DNA of 64,000 nucleotides from Allobosea sp. (GCA_017307955.1 JAFKFV010000010.1:186001-250000), one strand, 5' to 3'; shown: positions 41,048 through 49,627, numbered from the stretch's first letter. The notes: generated from the letters alone by a model not told the origin. Program-made: numbers and translations.

Positions 41048-41803
41048 ATGAGCGAGCCGGGCAGCCTCCTGCGCTCGCTCTCCGGCAAACCGGCGGCGCG
41101 CAATTTCCACACCTTCGTCATCAACGAGATCGGCGCCTCGATCGTCGCCGGCCGCTATCCGGTCGGCTCGATCCTGCCGAGCGATGCCGAAATGATGGCG
41201 AATTTCGGCGTGTCCCGCACCGTGCTGCGCGAGGCGCTCCGGACGCTGGAGGCCAAGGGCATGGTCGAGGCGCGGCCGAAGGTCGGCACCCGCGTCTCGC
41301 AGCGGAGCCGCTGGAATTTCTTCGACCAGCAGGTCCTCGCCTGGCATTTCGAGGCGGAGCTCGATGCCGATTTCGTCGCGGGCCTCTTCGATATCCGCGC
41401 GGCGCTGCAGGCGCGCGCCGCCGACCTCGCCTCGCGCCGCCGCAATGCCGAGCAGATCCGCCTCCTGAAGTACTGGGTGCACCAGATGGAGCTCGCCGAG
41501 GACGATGCGGAATCGCATGCGCTCGCCGAGCTGGAGGTGCATCGCATCACCGTCGAGGCTTCGGGCAATCCGCTGCTGCGCTCGTCGATCGGCCTCGTCG
41601 AGCTGACGCTGGCGCTGACCGCGATCGCCGGCCCCGACGAGACGGCGCGGCGCATGGCGCGCGCCTCACTCACCGGGCATTGCCAGGCGCTCGTGTCGGC
41701 GATCGAGAAAGGCGACAGCGCGGCCTCGGCCGCGGCGATGGCCGAGGCGATCGCGACCGGACGCGAGCGGGCCGTGGCGGGACGGCGCGGCGGCCGTCCC
41801 TGA
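41048..41803 (+). CDS. FadR-type GntR-family transcriptional regulator
   Basis: A 251-residue regulator. The winged helix spans ~20-85 (VINEIGASIVAGRYPVGSIL, PSDAEMMANFGVSRTVLREA, LRTLEAKGMVEARPKVGTRV), then RSRWNFFDQQVLAWHFE, a stretch common in sugar-acid/sugar GntR regulators. An FCD domain (LFDIRAALQARAADLASRR, LEVHRITVEASGNPLL) completes it. It is 120 bases after yjfF on the same strand, so it may be partly co-transcribed and may control ytfQRT-yjfF. The effector is unknown. Confidence 0.87.
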   Translation: MSEPGSLLRSLSGKPAARNFHTFVINEIGASIVAGRYPVGSILPSDAEMMANFGVSRTVLREALRTLEAKGMVEARPKVGTRVSQRSRWNFFDQQVLAWHFEAELDADFVAGLFDIRAALQARAADLASRRRNAEQIRLLKYWVHQMELAEDDAESHALAELEVHRITVEASGNPLLRSSIGLVELTLALTAIAGPDETARRMARASLTGHCQALVSAIEKGDSAASAAAMAEAIATGRERAVAGRRGGRP

Positions 41804-41811
41804 CCGAAGCG

Positions 41812-43194
41812 TCAGCTTGCGAGCCTTGCCGCCGGCATGTCGATGGTGACCACGAGGCCGGTCGGCAGCCATTCGCGGGTGAAGGTGGCGTTGAGCTGCA
41901 TCTGCACGACGCGCTCGGAGAGGCTGGTGCCGAAGCCGCTGCGCGTCGGCGGCCCGGCGACCCGCGGGCCACCCGTCTCGCGCCAGACGAGAACGAAGCG
42001 CTCTCCCGTCGCCGCCGAGGCGACGCCGACAATGCCGCTCTCGGTGGAGAGCGCGCCGTATTTCACGGCGTTGGTGGCGAGTTCGTGCACGATGAGCGCG
42101 AGGGCGGTCGCGGCCTGCAGGCCGATTTCCTTGTCGTCGCCATCGATGACGATGCGCGAGCGGTCGGCGGCATTGTAGGGCTCCACGAGCCGGGTCAGCA
42201 GCCCCTGGACCGTCTGCGGGCCGGGCGTCGCCGAGGCCGGGCTGTGCGGACGGACATAGTCATGCGCTGCAGCCAGCGCCTGGATCCGAGCCTGGACAGA
42301 GAGGGCGAAGGGCCGCGACTCGGGCTGCGCGCGGGTCGGCAGCATCACGAGGCTCGAGACCACCGCGAAGATGTTGCGGATGCGGTGCGACAACTCGCGG
42401 GCGATCAACTCGCGCTGCGCCTCGGCCTCTTTCAGGTCGTGGATGTCGGTGCAGGTGCCATACCAGCGCACGATCCGCCCGGTCTCGTCGCGGACGCATT
42501 GCGCGCGTCCGATCACCCAGCGATAGGCGCCGGAGCGATGCCGCAGACGATATTCGATGTGGTAGGACTCGCCGGTCGCCAGGCTGTGGCGCCAGCGCGA
42601 CCAGGCACGCTCCTGATCGTCGGGATGGAACATGCCGTTCCAGCCCTCGCCGTCGGTGGTGCCCTCGGGAACGCCGGTGAACTCGTACCAGCGGCGGTTA
42701 TAATAGTCGTGATAGCCGTCCGGCGTCGTCGACCAGATCATCTGGTCGATCGAGTTCGTGATCGCCTCGAAGCGCATCTCGCTCTCGCGCAGAGCCGCTT
42801 CGACGTCGCGCTGCTCGGTGATGTCGAGGACGATGCCGGCGACACGGCCATCATTGAGCCGACCACCGCGCAGGATCAGCGCGCAGGGCTCTCCGCCGAC
42901 ACTCGAGGCATATTCGACCAGCAGGCGCGGCAGCGAGCCATCGCCGACGGCGCGCAGCACCGTGCCCAATCGCTCGCGATCGCCGACCGCGACCAGGGCC
43001 TTCAGATCGGAAAGGCGGCGGATGACGGTCCGGCTCGCAGCGCCATGCAGCGACCAGAAGCGGGCGTCACCATCGAGCCGGTCCGTTGCTGCGTCGAAGA
43101 CGAAGGTCCCGACGGCTCCGGCAGCGTCCAATGCGAGACGAAGCCGGTCCCCGTCGTCCCGTCGCCCGGAGGGCGCCGGTCTATCGTCATTCAT
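41812..43194 (-). CDS. PAS-domain HWE-type histidine kinase
   Basis: A 460-residue soluble kinase from ATG 43194; the open frame upstream runs through non-coding sequence. Two PAS-like regions are present (~15-125, and ~130-255 with FTGVPEGTTDGEGWNGMFHP and YRWVIGRAQCVRDETGRIVR plus PAC). The H-box is ARELSHRIRNIFAVVSSLV (His270), the N-box VHELATNAVKYGALS, and the W-x-E signature VWRETGGPRV, with FGTSLSERVV. These define the HWE family, in which PAS and LOV sensors are frequent. The PAS lacks an obvious LOV NCRFLQ motif. It converges with the FadR-type GntR gene and is divergent from the Crp/Fnr gene. Confidence 0.88.
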   Translation of the reverse strand: MNDDRPAPSGRRDDGDRLRLALDAAGAVGTFVFDAATDRLDGDARFWSLHGAASRTVIRRLSDLKALVAVGDRERLGTVLRAVGDGSLPRLLVEYASSVGGEPCALILRGGRLNDGRVAGIVLDITEQRDVEAALRESEMRFEAITNSIDQMIWSTTPDGYHDYYNRRWYEFTGVPEGTTDGEGWNGMFHPDDQERAWSRWRHSLATGESYHIEYRLRHRSGAYRWVIGRAQCVRDETGRIVRWYGTCTDIHDLKEAEAQRELIARELSHRIRNIFAVVSSLVMLPTRAQPESRPFALSVQARIQALAAAHDYVRPHSPASATPGPQTVQGLLTRLVEPYNAADRSRIVIDGDDKEIGLQAATALALIVHELATNAVKYGALSTESGIVGVASAATGERFVLVWRETGGPRVAGPPTRSGFGTSLSERVVQMQLNATFTREWLPTGLVVTIDMPAARLAS

Positions 43195-43336
43195 GGGGCA
43201 CGGTCTCCGCAGCGCGAGGAATCCCGGCTGAAAGGCGGTTCTAGCGGGAGCTCTGCAACAAGTCTGCTCACAAGTGAACAGAACGCGTTGTCGCGCGTTA
43301 GGAGCGGTAGCTGATCCAGAACGGGGGATTTCCAGC

Positions 43337-44125
43337 ATGGCTCTTGCGCAAAGACTGGCCGACGCGCCCGTCAACAATCTGCTGCGCGTGCTCCGGCCGT
43401 CCGACCTCGCGCTCATCGAGCCGCATCTCTCGCTCGGCGAGGTCAAGGCCGGCGACGTTCTCTATGAACCGGGCGACGACGTGAAGCGGGTGTTCTTCCC
43501 CTGCGACGCGACGCTGCTAGCCTTCCGCGTGATGCTGGCGGACGGCCGCGCGGTCGAGACGGCGCTGGTCGGCCGCGAGGGCGCGCTCGCGGGCATCGTC
43601 AGCCAGGGCCGGCTGCCGGCCTATTCGCGGGCCGAGGTGCAGTTCGGCGGGCCGCTTCTCTCGATGGATATCGAGGCGCTCGACCAGGCCAAGCTCAAGT
43701 CGGCGGCGATCCGCAATGTCTTCGCGCGCTATGCCGACTGCCTGATGGCGCAGGTGTTCCAGTCTGTCGCCTGCAACGCGGCTCATTCGATCGAGCAGCG
43801 CACGGCCAAATGGCTGGTCTCGGCCATGGAGCGCACAGGCGACGCCTCGCTGCCGGTCACGCAGGATCACCTCGCCGGCATGCTCGGCGTCGGCCGCAGC
43901 TATGTGAGCCGGGTCATCCAGACGCTGAAGCAGCGCAATCTCGTCGAAACGCGGCGCGGCCGGCTGACCGTCAACGATCCGACGGCGATGGCAGAGCTCT
44001 CATGCGCGTGCCAATCCGCCGTCCGCCGCCATTTCGACGAGGTGCTGCGCGGGGTCTATCCTGAGGAACCGATCCGAGGCGCCAACGGGGTGATGCACCC
44101 CGCCGTCGCGATGCGGGAGGACTAA
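43337..44125 (+). CDS. Crp/Fnr-family transcriptional regulator
   Basis: A 262-residue protein from ATG 43337, eight bases after GGGGGA. The N-terminal cyclic-nucleotide-binding fold includes VLRPSDLALIEPHLSLGEVK and GDVLYEPGDDVKRVFFPC. The C-terminal helix-turn-helix is TQDHLAGMLGVGRSYVSRVI, QTLKQRNLVETRRGRLTVND. There is no FNR Cys cluster and no canonical cAMP-binding RxS pair, so the signal is unknown. It is divergent from the HWE kinase gene, a common pairing in alphaproteobacteria. Confidence 0.85.
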   Translation: MALAQRLADAPVNNLLRVLRPSDLALIEPHLSLGEVKAGDVLYEPGDDVKRVFFPCDATLLAFRVMLADGRAVETALVGREGALAGIVSQGRLPAYSRAEVQFGGPLLSMDIEALDQAKLKSAAIRNVFARYADCLMAQVFQSVACNAAHSIEQRTAKWLVSAMERTGDASLPVTQDHLAGMLGVGRSYVSRVIQTLKQRNLVETRRGRLTVNDPTAMAELSCACQSAVRRHFDEVLRGVYPEEPIRGANGVMHPAVAMRED

Positions 44126-44147
44126 GGTCAGTCCTGTCCGTCCTCGA

Positions 44148-44870
44148 TCAGTCCTGGCCATCCTTGGGCGGCATGATCACGAGGCCGGAGATCGGCTCGA
44201 CGCAGACGAGGTTGTCGATGACCTTCTTGACGCCGGGAACGTTCTCGCAGACGACGCGCGCCGCCGCGCGTTCGCGCTCGTCGAAGATGGTGCCGGTCAG
44301 GTCTACCGCGCCATCGGCGACATGGACGCGGATGAGACCGTTGCCGCTCCAGGACTGGCGACCGAACTCCTTCGTCAGAGCGGCGCGGATCGCGTTGTCG
44401 TCGTCGGGAGCGGCGGCGGCCTCTTCCCGCGCCTTCACCAGCGCCTTCATCAGATCCGAGCGGCTGACAATGCCGACCAGCCGGCCGCCGGCGTCCACGA
44501 CGGGGACGCGCTTGACGCGGCGGCGGGTCATGATGTCGACGATCGACTCGAGCGGGACCTCGCCCGTCACCGTCTCGACGTCATGCGTCATCACCTCGCC
44601 GACGCGGGTGGCATGGGCCTGGACATAATCGGAGGCGGCCTGACCGGGCGAGAGCAGGAATTCGAGCCAGCGGGCGCGCTTCTTGCCGGTGCCGAGTTCG
44701 CCGCGACGCAGGAAATCGCCCTCGCTGACGATGCCCACCAGGCGGCCGTCGGTCTCCACGACCGGCAGGCCGCTGATCTTGTGCGAAAGCATCAGCTTCG
44801 CCGCGTCGTCGATCGTCGTCTGCGGCGAGACGCTGATCACGGGCGAGGTCATGACGGTTTCGGCGCGCAT
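44148..44870 (-). CDS. CBS-pair and BON domain protein
   Basis: A 240-residue cytoplasmic protein. CBS1 (~1-58) starts MRAETVMTSPVISVSPQTTI; CBS2 (~88-145) has VGEVMTHDVETVTGEVPLES and RVKRVPVVDAGGRLVGIVSR. The C-terminal BON domain (~160-228) has GLIRVHVADGAVDLTGTIFD and VPGVKKVIDNLVCVEP. CBS pairs bind adenine nucleotides; BON is a putative phospholipid-binding fold. CBS-BON proteins are often induced by low oxygen or stress. It lies 197 bases downstream of the hybrid FixL gene on the same strand, which may make it part of the same response. Confidence 0.88.
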   Translation of the reverse strand: MRAETVMTSPVISVSPQTTIDDAAKLMLSHKISGLPVVETDGRLVGIVSEGDFLRRGELGTGKKRARWLEFLLSPGQAASDYVQAHATRVGEVMTHDVETVTGEVPLESIVDIMTRRRVKRVPVVDAGGRLVGIVSRSDLMKALVKAREEAAAAPDDDNAIRAALTKEFGRQSWSGNGLIRVHVADGAVDLTGTIFDERERAAARVVCENVPGVKKVIDNLVCVEPISGLVIMPPKDGQD

Positions 44871-45013
44871 GGCCGCTTCTCCTTGGATGCTGGGCGCTCA
44901 GGCCCTGTCTTGGCGCGGACGGTTGGTCCGTTACCCGGTTGCGGGCGAAGCGGCCGTCGCTGTGGCGAGGCCCGCATCATAAGCCGCCCGCAGAATTACG
45001 CCACGGCCAAGTC

Positions 45014-45062
45014 GCCGCTCTCTTGCTGCTCTCTTGCCGCTCTCTTGCCGCTCTCTTGCCGC
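45014..45062. repeat. 11-bp tandem repeat, about 4.5 copies
   Basis: Unit GCCGCTCTCTT repeated four times (copy 2 has GCTG for GCCG) plus a partial fifth copy. It lies in the 197-base gap between hybrid FixL and the CBS-BON gene, only 5 bases beyond the FixL stop. Such a repeat can change copy number by slippage and alter spacing or transcript structure. Confidence 0.85.
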
Positions 45063-45067
45063 GCCCG

Positions 45068-47017
45068 TCAGCGCGGATCGAGCAGAGCGCGCAGGCGGCG
45101 GGCCAGCGCCTCCGTCGTGTAGGGCTTGCGCAGCCAGGTGCCGGTCGCCGATCGACCGCGCTCGGCGATGCTCGGCTCGGCATAGCCGGAGGTGAGCAGC
45201 ACCTTGATGGCGGGCCTCACCGCGCGGACGCGGGCGGCGAGCGTGTCGCCGTCCATGCCGCCCGGCATCACGACATCGCTGAACATCAGGTCGATATCCG
45301 GCGTCTCGTCGACGATCGCCAGCGCTTCGTTGGGATCGGCGGCCTCGATGACGCGATAGCCGAGGTCGCGCAGCCGCGCCACGGCGACGCGGCGGACGCG
45401 CGGCTCGTCCTCGACGACGAGGATCGTCTCATGTCCGCCCGGCAGCGATTGTTCGGCGCGGGCGGCGGGACCCGCCGGGTGGCTCTCGGCCGGCTTCTGC
45501 GAGGACGGGAGATAGATGCGCACGATCGTGCCGTGGCCCGGTTCGCTGTCGAGCCGGATGAGGCCGCCGGACTGCGTCACGAAGCCATAGACCATGCTGA
45601 GGCCAAGCCCGGTGCCGGCGCCTGCCGACTTCGTCGTGAAGAAGGGTTCGAAGGCGCGCTGGCGCACCTCGGCCGTCATGCCCGTGCCGGTGTCGGAGAC
45701 GGAGATGAGCACATAGTCGCCGGGCCTCATGTCGGGCCGCACGCCCGATTCGGCCGGGCTGATATCGGCATGCGTCACCTCGACGGTGAGGCGGCCGCCG
45801 CGCGGCATGGCATCGCGCGCGTTCAGCGCCAGATTGAGCAGCGCGTTCTGCAATTGCGACGCGTCGATCATCGCGTGGTTGGACGAGCCGGTGACGACCG
45901 TGCGCAGTTCGATCGTCTCGCCGACCGCGCGGCGCAGGAGATCGGAGAAATGCGCCACCAGCTGGCCGACATCGGCGAGCTGGGCATGCAATGGCTGACG
46001 GCGGCCGAAAGCGAGCAGCTGCCCGGTCAGGCGCGCGCCGTCGTCGGCAGCCTCCTGCGCCGCCTGGATGAGCTCGCGCGCCGGCCCCTCGGGCACGCGG
46101 CGCTCGACCATTTCGAGATTGCCGGAGATGACGGTCAGCAGATTGTTGAAGTCATGCGCGATGCCGCCGGTGAGCTGGCCGATCGCCTCCATCTTCTGCG
46201 CCTGGCGGAGTTCCTCCTCCATCTTGTGGCGGCTGGTCAGGTCGCGGATGAAGCCGGTGAAGATGCGCTGGCCGCGCGTCACCGTCTCGCCGACCGCGAG
46301 CTCCATCGGGAAGCGCGTGCCGTCCTTCTTGAGCCCGGTCACGATGCGGCCATAGCCGATGATGTGACGGCGGCCGGTGGCAAGGTAGCGCGAGAGATAG
46401 AGATCGTGGTTGTCGCGGTCCGGCGGCGGCATCAGCATGCTGACATTGCGGCCACGGACCTGATCGGTCGTGTAGCCGAACAGCTTCTCGGCCGCCGGGC
46501 TGAAGGAGGCGATCTTGCCCTCCTGGTCGATGACGACCATCGCCTCGGGAACCGTTTCCAGGATCGAGCGCAGATGCGCCTCGCGGGCCGCGAGATCGGA
46601 CTGCGCGCGCTTCAGATCGGTGATGTCGTGGTTGATCGAGAGCAGCCCGTCCTCGGGCAGCGCGATGAGGCGGCGGCGCACGCAGAGCGCACGGCCGTCG
46701 CGATGGCGCTGCTGGACCTCGCCCTCCCAGCCGCCCGTCTTCGCGACCGCCACATCGACGGCGTCGCGTCCATCGGTGGGGTCGGTCGCCAGAAGCTCCG
46801 CCTCGACGCGGCCGACCGCCTCGCCGCGCGGCCAGCCATAGAGGGCCTCGGCGCCGCTCGTCCAATGGGTGATCGTGCCGCTCTCGGCCGATCGAACGAC
46901 GATGCTCGCGCCGTCGAGGAGCGCGGCGATGGCATCCAGAGTGCTGCCGGCAACCGGCGCGGTTACGGTCGTGTCGATCACGATCGGGCCTCTCGCGGAA
47001 CCCGTTAGTTGGGCCAC
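45068..47017 (-). CDS. fixL: Haem-PAS hybrid FixL-type oxygen-sensor kinase
   Basis: A 649-residue soluble hybrid kinase from GTG 47017. PAS1 (~20-140), then a FixL-type PAS (~150-265). In the latter, DNHDLYLSRYLATGRRHIIG aligns with B. japonicum FixL so that His204 equals the haem ligand His200 and Arg224 equals the O2-pocket Arg220; GFIRDLTSR closes the domain. The kinase core has His288 (GGIAHDFNNLLTVI), SDTGTGM and GTGLGLSMVYG. A C-terminal receiver has Asp581 (MFSDVVMPGGMDG). It overlaps the upstream FixK-like gene by 13 bases. It matches the hybrid hFixL class of Rhizobium etli and R. leguminosarum. Confidence 0.85.
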   Translation of the reverse strand: MAQLTGSARGPIVIDTTVTAPVAGSTLDAIAALLDGASIVVRSAESGTITHWTSGAEALYGWPRGEAVGRVEAELLATDPTDGRDAVDVAVAKTGGWEGEVQQRHRDGRALCVRRRLIALPEDGLLSINHDITDLKRAQSDLAAREAHLRSILETVPEAMVVIDQEGKIASFSPAAEKLFGYTTDQVRGRNVSMLMPPPDRDNHDLYLSRYLATGRRHIIGYGRIVTGLKKDGTRFPMELAVGETVTRGQRIFTGFIRDLTSRHKMEEELRQAQKMEAIGQLTGGIAHDFNNLLTVISGNLEMVERRVPEGPARELIQAAQEAADDGARLTGQLLAFGRRQPLHAQLADVGQLVAHFSDLLRRAVGETIELRTVVTGSSNHAMIDASQLQNALLNLALNARDAMPRGGRLTVEVTHADISPAESGVRPDMRPGDYVLISVSDTGTGMTAEVRQRAFEPFFTTKSAGAGTGLGLSMVYGFVTQSGGLIRLDSEPGHGTIVRIYLPSSQKPAESHPAGPAARAEQSLPGGHETILVVEDEPRVRRVAVARLRDLGYRVIEAADPNEALAIVDETPDIDLMFSDVVMPGGMDGDTLAARVRAVRPAIKVLLTSGYAEPSIAERGRSATGTWLRKPYTTEALARRLRALLDPR

Positions 47018-47757
47018 ACCGCCTGACGGGTGTAGGCGACGCCGATCGGGTCGTGATCGCCATCGTCGCCTTCGCCGGCCAGAAACTCAAGCTTGGTGAG
47101 TTGCCGCACGACGATGGCGTGGCGACCGCAGGCGGCGATGACGCCGCGGCCCGTGAGGCGCGTCATGATGCGGGAGACCGTCTCGATGGTGAGGCCGAGA
47201 TAATCGGCCATGTCGAGCCGCGTCATCGGCAGTTCGACGACCGGCTGCACGGGCGCGTCGCCGGCGAGGCGCCGGACGAGGACGAGCAGGAAGCTCGCGA
47301 CACGCTCCTCGGCGCTCTTGCGCGCCAGGAGAACCATCTGGTCCTGCGCGGCCGCCATTTCGTCGGAGAGGCGGGCGAAGAGTTCGGGCCGGAGGGTCGG
47401 CGAGGCGTTCACCTCCTCGTCGAAGCGGCTGCGGGCAAGGCGGCGGATGCGCACCTTGGTCACGGCTTCGGCGGTGTAGAGATAGCGCTCGCGCAGCGAC
47501 AGGCCGACGAGATCGCCGGGATAGAGGAAGCCGGTGATGACGCGGCGGCCGTCACCGATGATCTTGTAGACGCGCAGCACGCCCTCGGCGATCTGGAAGA
47601 GATGCGTGGCGGCGTCGCCCTCCCAGAAGACCGCCGCGCCGGGCTCGAATCGCTCGCAGGGCTGGCGGCGGAAGAGGCCGGCGAGGCCCTCGCAGGAGCC
47701 CGTGACCGGAAGCTGAGGTTCGTGCCTGGCCGGGGCGATCAGCTGTTCGCTGTACAT
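47005..47757 (-). CDS. fixK: FixK-like Crp/Fnr transcriptional regulator
   Basis: A 250-residue regulator. The sensory barrel includes RFEPGAAVFWEGDAATHLFQ and IIGDGRRVITGFLYPGDLVG. The C-terminal HTH is MTRLDMADYLGLTIETVSRI with the FNR-type E..SR recognition residues, predicting TTGAT-type boxes. Only two N-terminal Cys (C22, C34) exist, so the FNR iron-sulfur cluster is absent, as in FixK. The gene is upstream of and overlaps hybrid FixL by 13 bases. It is divergent from an OmpR-type regulator, with a K-box-like repeat between them. Confidence 0.83.
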   Translation of the reverse strand: MYSEQLIAPARHEPQLPVTGSCEGLAGLFRRQPCERFEPGAAVFWEGDAATHLFQIAEGVLRVYKIIGDGRRVITGFLYPGDLVGLSLRERYLYTAEAVTKVRIRRLARSRFDEEVNASPTLRPELFARLSDEMAAAQDQMVLLARKSAEERVASFLLVLVRRLAGDAPVQPVVELPMTRLDMADYLGLTIETVSRIMTRLTGRGVIAACGRHAIVVRQLTKLEFLAGEGDDGDHDPIGVAYTRQAVWPN

Positions 47758-47852
47758 GGGGAGTTCCTCGCTTCAGTGGTGTTCGCTTGCGTGCCATCTG
47801 AGGCGGGGTCGGTGACGCGGGAACGATAGCCATGCTACGTTTGGTGCGTCTT

Positions 47853-47868
47853 TGTAACAGTGTGTGAC
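47853..47868 (-). promoter_or_regulatory. K-box-like direct repeat ahead of fixK
   Basis: On the minus strand, toward fixK, the sequence is GTCACA-CACT-GTTACA. This is one mismatch from the FxkR K-box GTTACA-N4-GTTACA described, as I recall, upstream of fixK in Rhizobium etli. It is 95 bases before the fixK start and 39 before the divergent regulator start. Direct repeats with this period suit OmpR-family dimers. Confidence 0.6.
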
Positions 47869-47906
47869 AACCTCCGATTTCATGACGTTCCGCGAGTCGT
47901 TCCCCC

Positions 47907-48632
47907 ATGGCTGAGCCGGCCCGGCGACAGGAGCATCTGCTGGTCGTCGACGACGATGGCCGCATCCGCCAGATGCTGGCGCGCTATTTCGAAGACGAGG
48001 GCTACCGCGTCACGACGGTCGACGGCGGCAAGGCCATGCGCGAGGCGATGGCGCGCGCGCCGGTCGACCTCGTGATGCTCGACCTGATGCTCGGCCAAGG
48101 CGAGAACGGCCTCGACCTCGCCCGCGAATTGCGCGCCGATTCGGATGTGCCGATCATCATGCTCACCGGCCGCGACGATGTGGTCGACCGCATCGTCGGG
48201 CTCGAGGTCGGCGCCGATGACTATATCGCGAAGCCCTTTCACCTCCGCGAGGTGCTGGCGCGGGCGAAGTCGGTCCTTCGCCGGAAGGCGCCCGCCGCGG
48301 TGTCGGAGGAGAGCGCGGCCAAGATGATCCGCTTCGACGGATGGCAGCTCGACCTCGACCGCCGCCGCCTGCTCCGGCCGGACGGCAGCGATGTCGCGCT
48401 CACCACCGGCGAGTTCGACATCCTCGCCGTGATGGCGCGCCATCCGGGCCGCGTCTTCTCGCGCGACATGCTGATGGAGCTGACGCGGGGCCGCTCGCTC
48501 GACGCTTTCGATCGCACGATCGACGCGCAGATCGCGCGGCTGAGGCGCAAGATCGAGGCCGATCCGGCGCAGCCGGAACTCGTCAAATCGGTGCGCGGCG
48601 TCGGTTATGTTTTCACCGGCAAGGCCGGCTGA
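47907..48632 (+). CDS. OmpR-family response regulator, FxkR candidate
   Basis: A 241-residue regulator. The receiver domain has VVDDDGRIRQMLARYFEDEG, phospho-acceptor Asp59 (LVMLDLMLGQGENGLDLA), IIMLTGRDDVVDRIVGLEVG and the conserved Lys in DYIAKPFHLRE. The winged-helix output has LTTGEFDILAVMARHPGRVF, SLDAFDRTIDAQIARLRRKI and VKSVRGVGYVF. It is divergent from the FixK-like gene, and a K-box-like repeat lies between. In R. etli, hybrid FixL signals through the OmpR-type FxkR to fixK; position and motif make this the FxkR counterpart, by inference. Confidence 0.85.
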   Translation: MAEPARRQEHLLVVDDDGRIRQMLARYFEDEGYRVTTVDGGKAMREAMARAPVDLVMLDLMLGQGENGLDLARELRADSDVPIIMLTGRDDVVDRIVGLEVGADDYIAKPFHLREVLARAKSVLRRKAPAAVSEESAAKMIRFDGWQLDLDRRRLLRPDGSDVALTTGEFDILAVMARHPGRVFSRDMLMELTRGRSLDAFDRTIDAQIARLRRKIEADPAQPELVKSVRGVGYVFTGKAG

Positions 48633-48665
48633 CATGCCGGCGCTGGCCGTCATCCAGGGAGAGTT

Positions 48666-48755
48666 CTAGAACGCGACGGCGGCGCCGAGGCCCAGCATGG
48701 CGCCGAGCGCACCGCCGCAGATGGCGGCAAAGGCAAAGGCGAGGATCGTCCGCAT
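48666..48755 (-). CDS. Putative 29-residue membrane peptide
   Basis: ATG 48755 to TAG encodes MRTILAFAFAAICGGALGAM followed by LGLGAAVAF: one hydrophobic helix with a Gly-zipper pattern (GGALGAMLGLG). An ATG four codons earlier (48767) gives MIPV before it. The ribosome site is weak. It lies between the OmpR regulator and the FrnE-type gene on the opposite strand. Small single-helix proteins of this sort are real in many bacteria, but this one rests on composition only. Confidence 0.4.
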   Translation of the reverse strand: MRTILAFAFAAICGGALGAMLGLGAAVAF

Positions 48756-48885
48756 AACGGGTATCATTCCTGTTCGGTGCAATCTCCGGGACCGCGGTAA
48801 CACCGGCGTTCCTTCTTGCCAGTGATCGTGTTCACCGCCATGGTCCCGCAGCCGGGAGACGCCCGGCGCCAAGGATCGTTCCCCC

Positions 48886-49521
48886 ATGACTGCGCTTTCC
48901 ATCGATCTCGTGACCGACATCGTCTGCCCGTGGTGCTTCATCGGGCTGACGCGACTCGACAGGGCGCTCGAGGAAAGCGGCATCGAGGCCGAGATCCGGC
49001 ACCATCCCTATTTCCTCGATCCGGACCTTCCCGAAGAAGGCGTCGATGTCGCCGAGCGCCTCAAGGCCAAGTATGGCGGCGATATCGGTGCGATGTTCGC
49101 GCGCGTCGAGGCCGAGGCGAAGAAGAGCGGCATCGCGCTCGATCTCTCCAAGCAGCCGCGCCAGCGTCCGACCGACCGCGCCCATGCGCTCGTCGCCGCC
49201 GCCGAGGCCAAGGGCACGCAGCATGCGCTGGCGCGGGCGCTGTTCGAGACGCATTTCATGGAACACCGCAACATCGCCGATCCCGAGGTGCTGGCCGAGG
49301 TCGGCGCCCGCTTCGGCTTCACGCGGGACGAGGTGATGGCGGCGATCGACGCGCCGGCTCTTGCCCGCACGCGCGAAGCGGCGGCCGGCATGGCACAGAT
49401 GGGCATCGGCGGCGTGCCGTTCTTCGTGTTCGACCGGCGCCTCGCCCTTTCGGGCGCGCAGGCCGAGGCGACCTTCATCGACGCGCTGCGCCAGGCATCG
49501 GAGCCCGCGGCGGCGCGCTGA
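48886..49521 (+). CDS. DsbA-family oxidoreductase (FrnE-like)
   Basis: A 211-residue cytoplasmic thioredoxin-fold protein. IDLVTDIVCPWCFIGLTRLD contains the active-site CPWC. LSKQPRQRPTDRAHALVAAA and FETHFMEHRNIADPEVLAEV belong to the helical insert, and MGIGGVPFFVFDRRLALSGA has the cis-Pro loop GVPFF. There is no signal peptide, as in FrnE/2-hydroxychromene isomerase-like members linked to disulfide isomerase activity and oxidative stress. It is a single gene. Confidence 0.9.
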   Translation: MTALSIDLVTDIVCPWCFIGLTRLDRALEESGIEAEIRHHPYFLDPDLPEEGVDVAERLKAKYGGDIGAMFARVEAEAKKSGIALDLSKQPRQRPTDRAHALVAAAEAKGTQHALARALFETHFMEHRNIADPEVLAEVGARFGFTRDEVMAAIDAPALARTREAAAGMAQMGIGGVPFFVFDRRLALSGAQAEATFIDALRQASEPAAAR

Positions 49522-49627
49522 GCGCCCTCGCTTGTCGCGTCGCTGCCCAAATCAAAGACTATATCAGATCAGGCCGCCGGCACCCCTCTGGACGGCAGTT
49601 CCATCGCATGCTTTTCGGGAGACCCTC

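Noticed and set aside
45014..45062. Possible CRISPR array
   Set aside because: The 11-bp units are contiguous with no spacers and no cas genes are near; it is a simple tandem repeat.
47005..47757. FNR-type iron-sulfur oxygen sensor
   Set aside because: Only two N-terminal Cys (C22, C34) and no FNR CxxC arrangement, so a FixK-type protein without its own cluster is more likely.
47758..47906. FNR/FixK box (TTGAT-N4-ATCAA) in the fixK promoter for autoregulation
   Set aside because: I read both strands and found none close to consensus; the K-box-like direct repeat is the only credible element.
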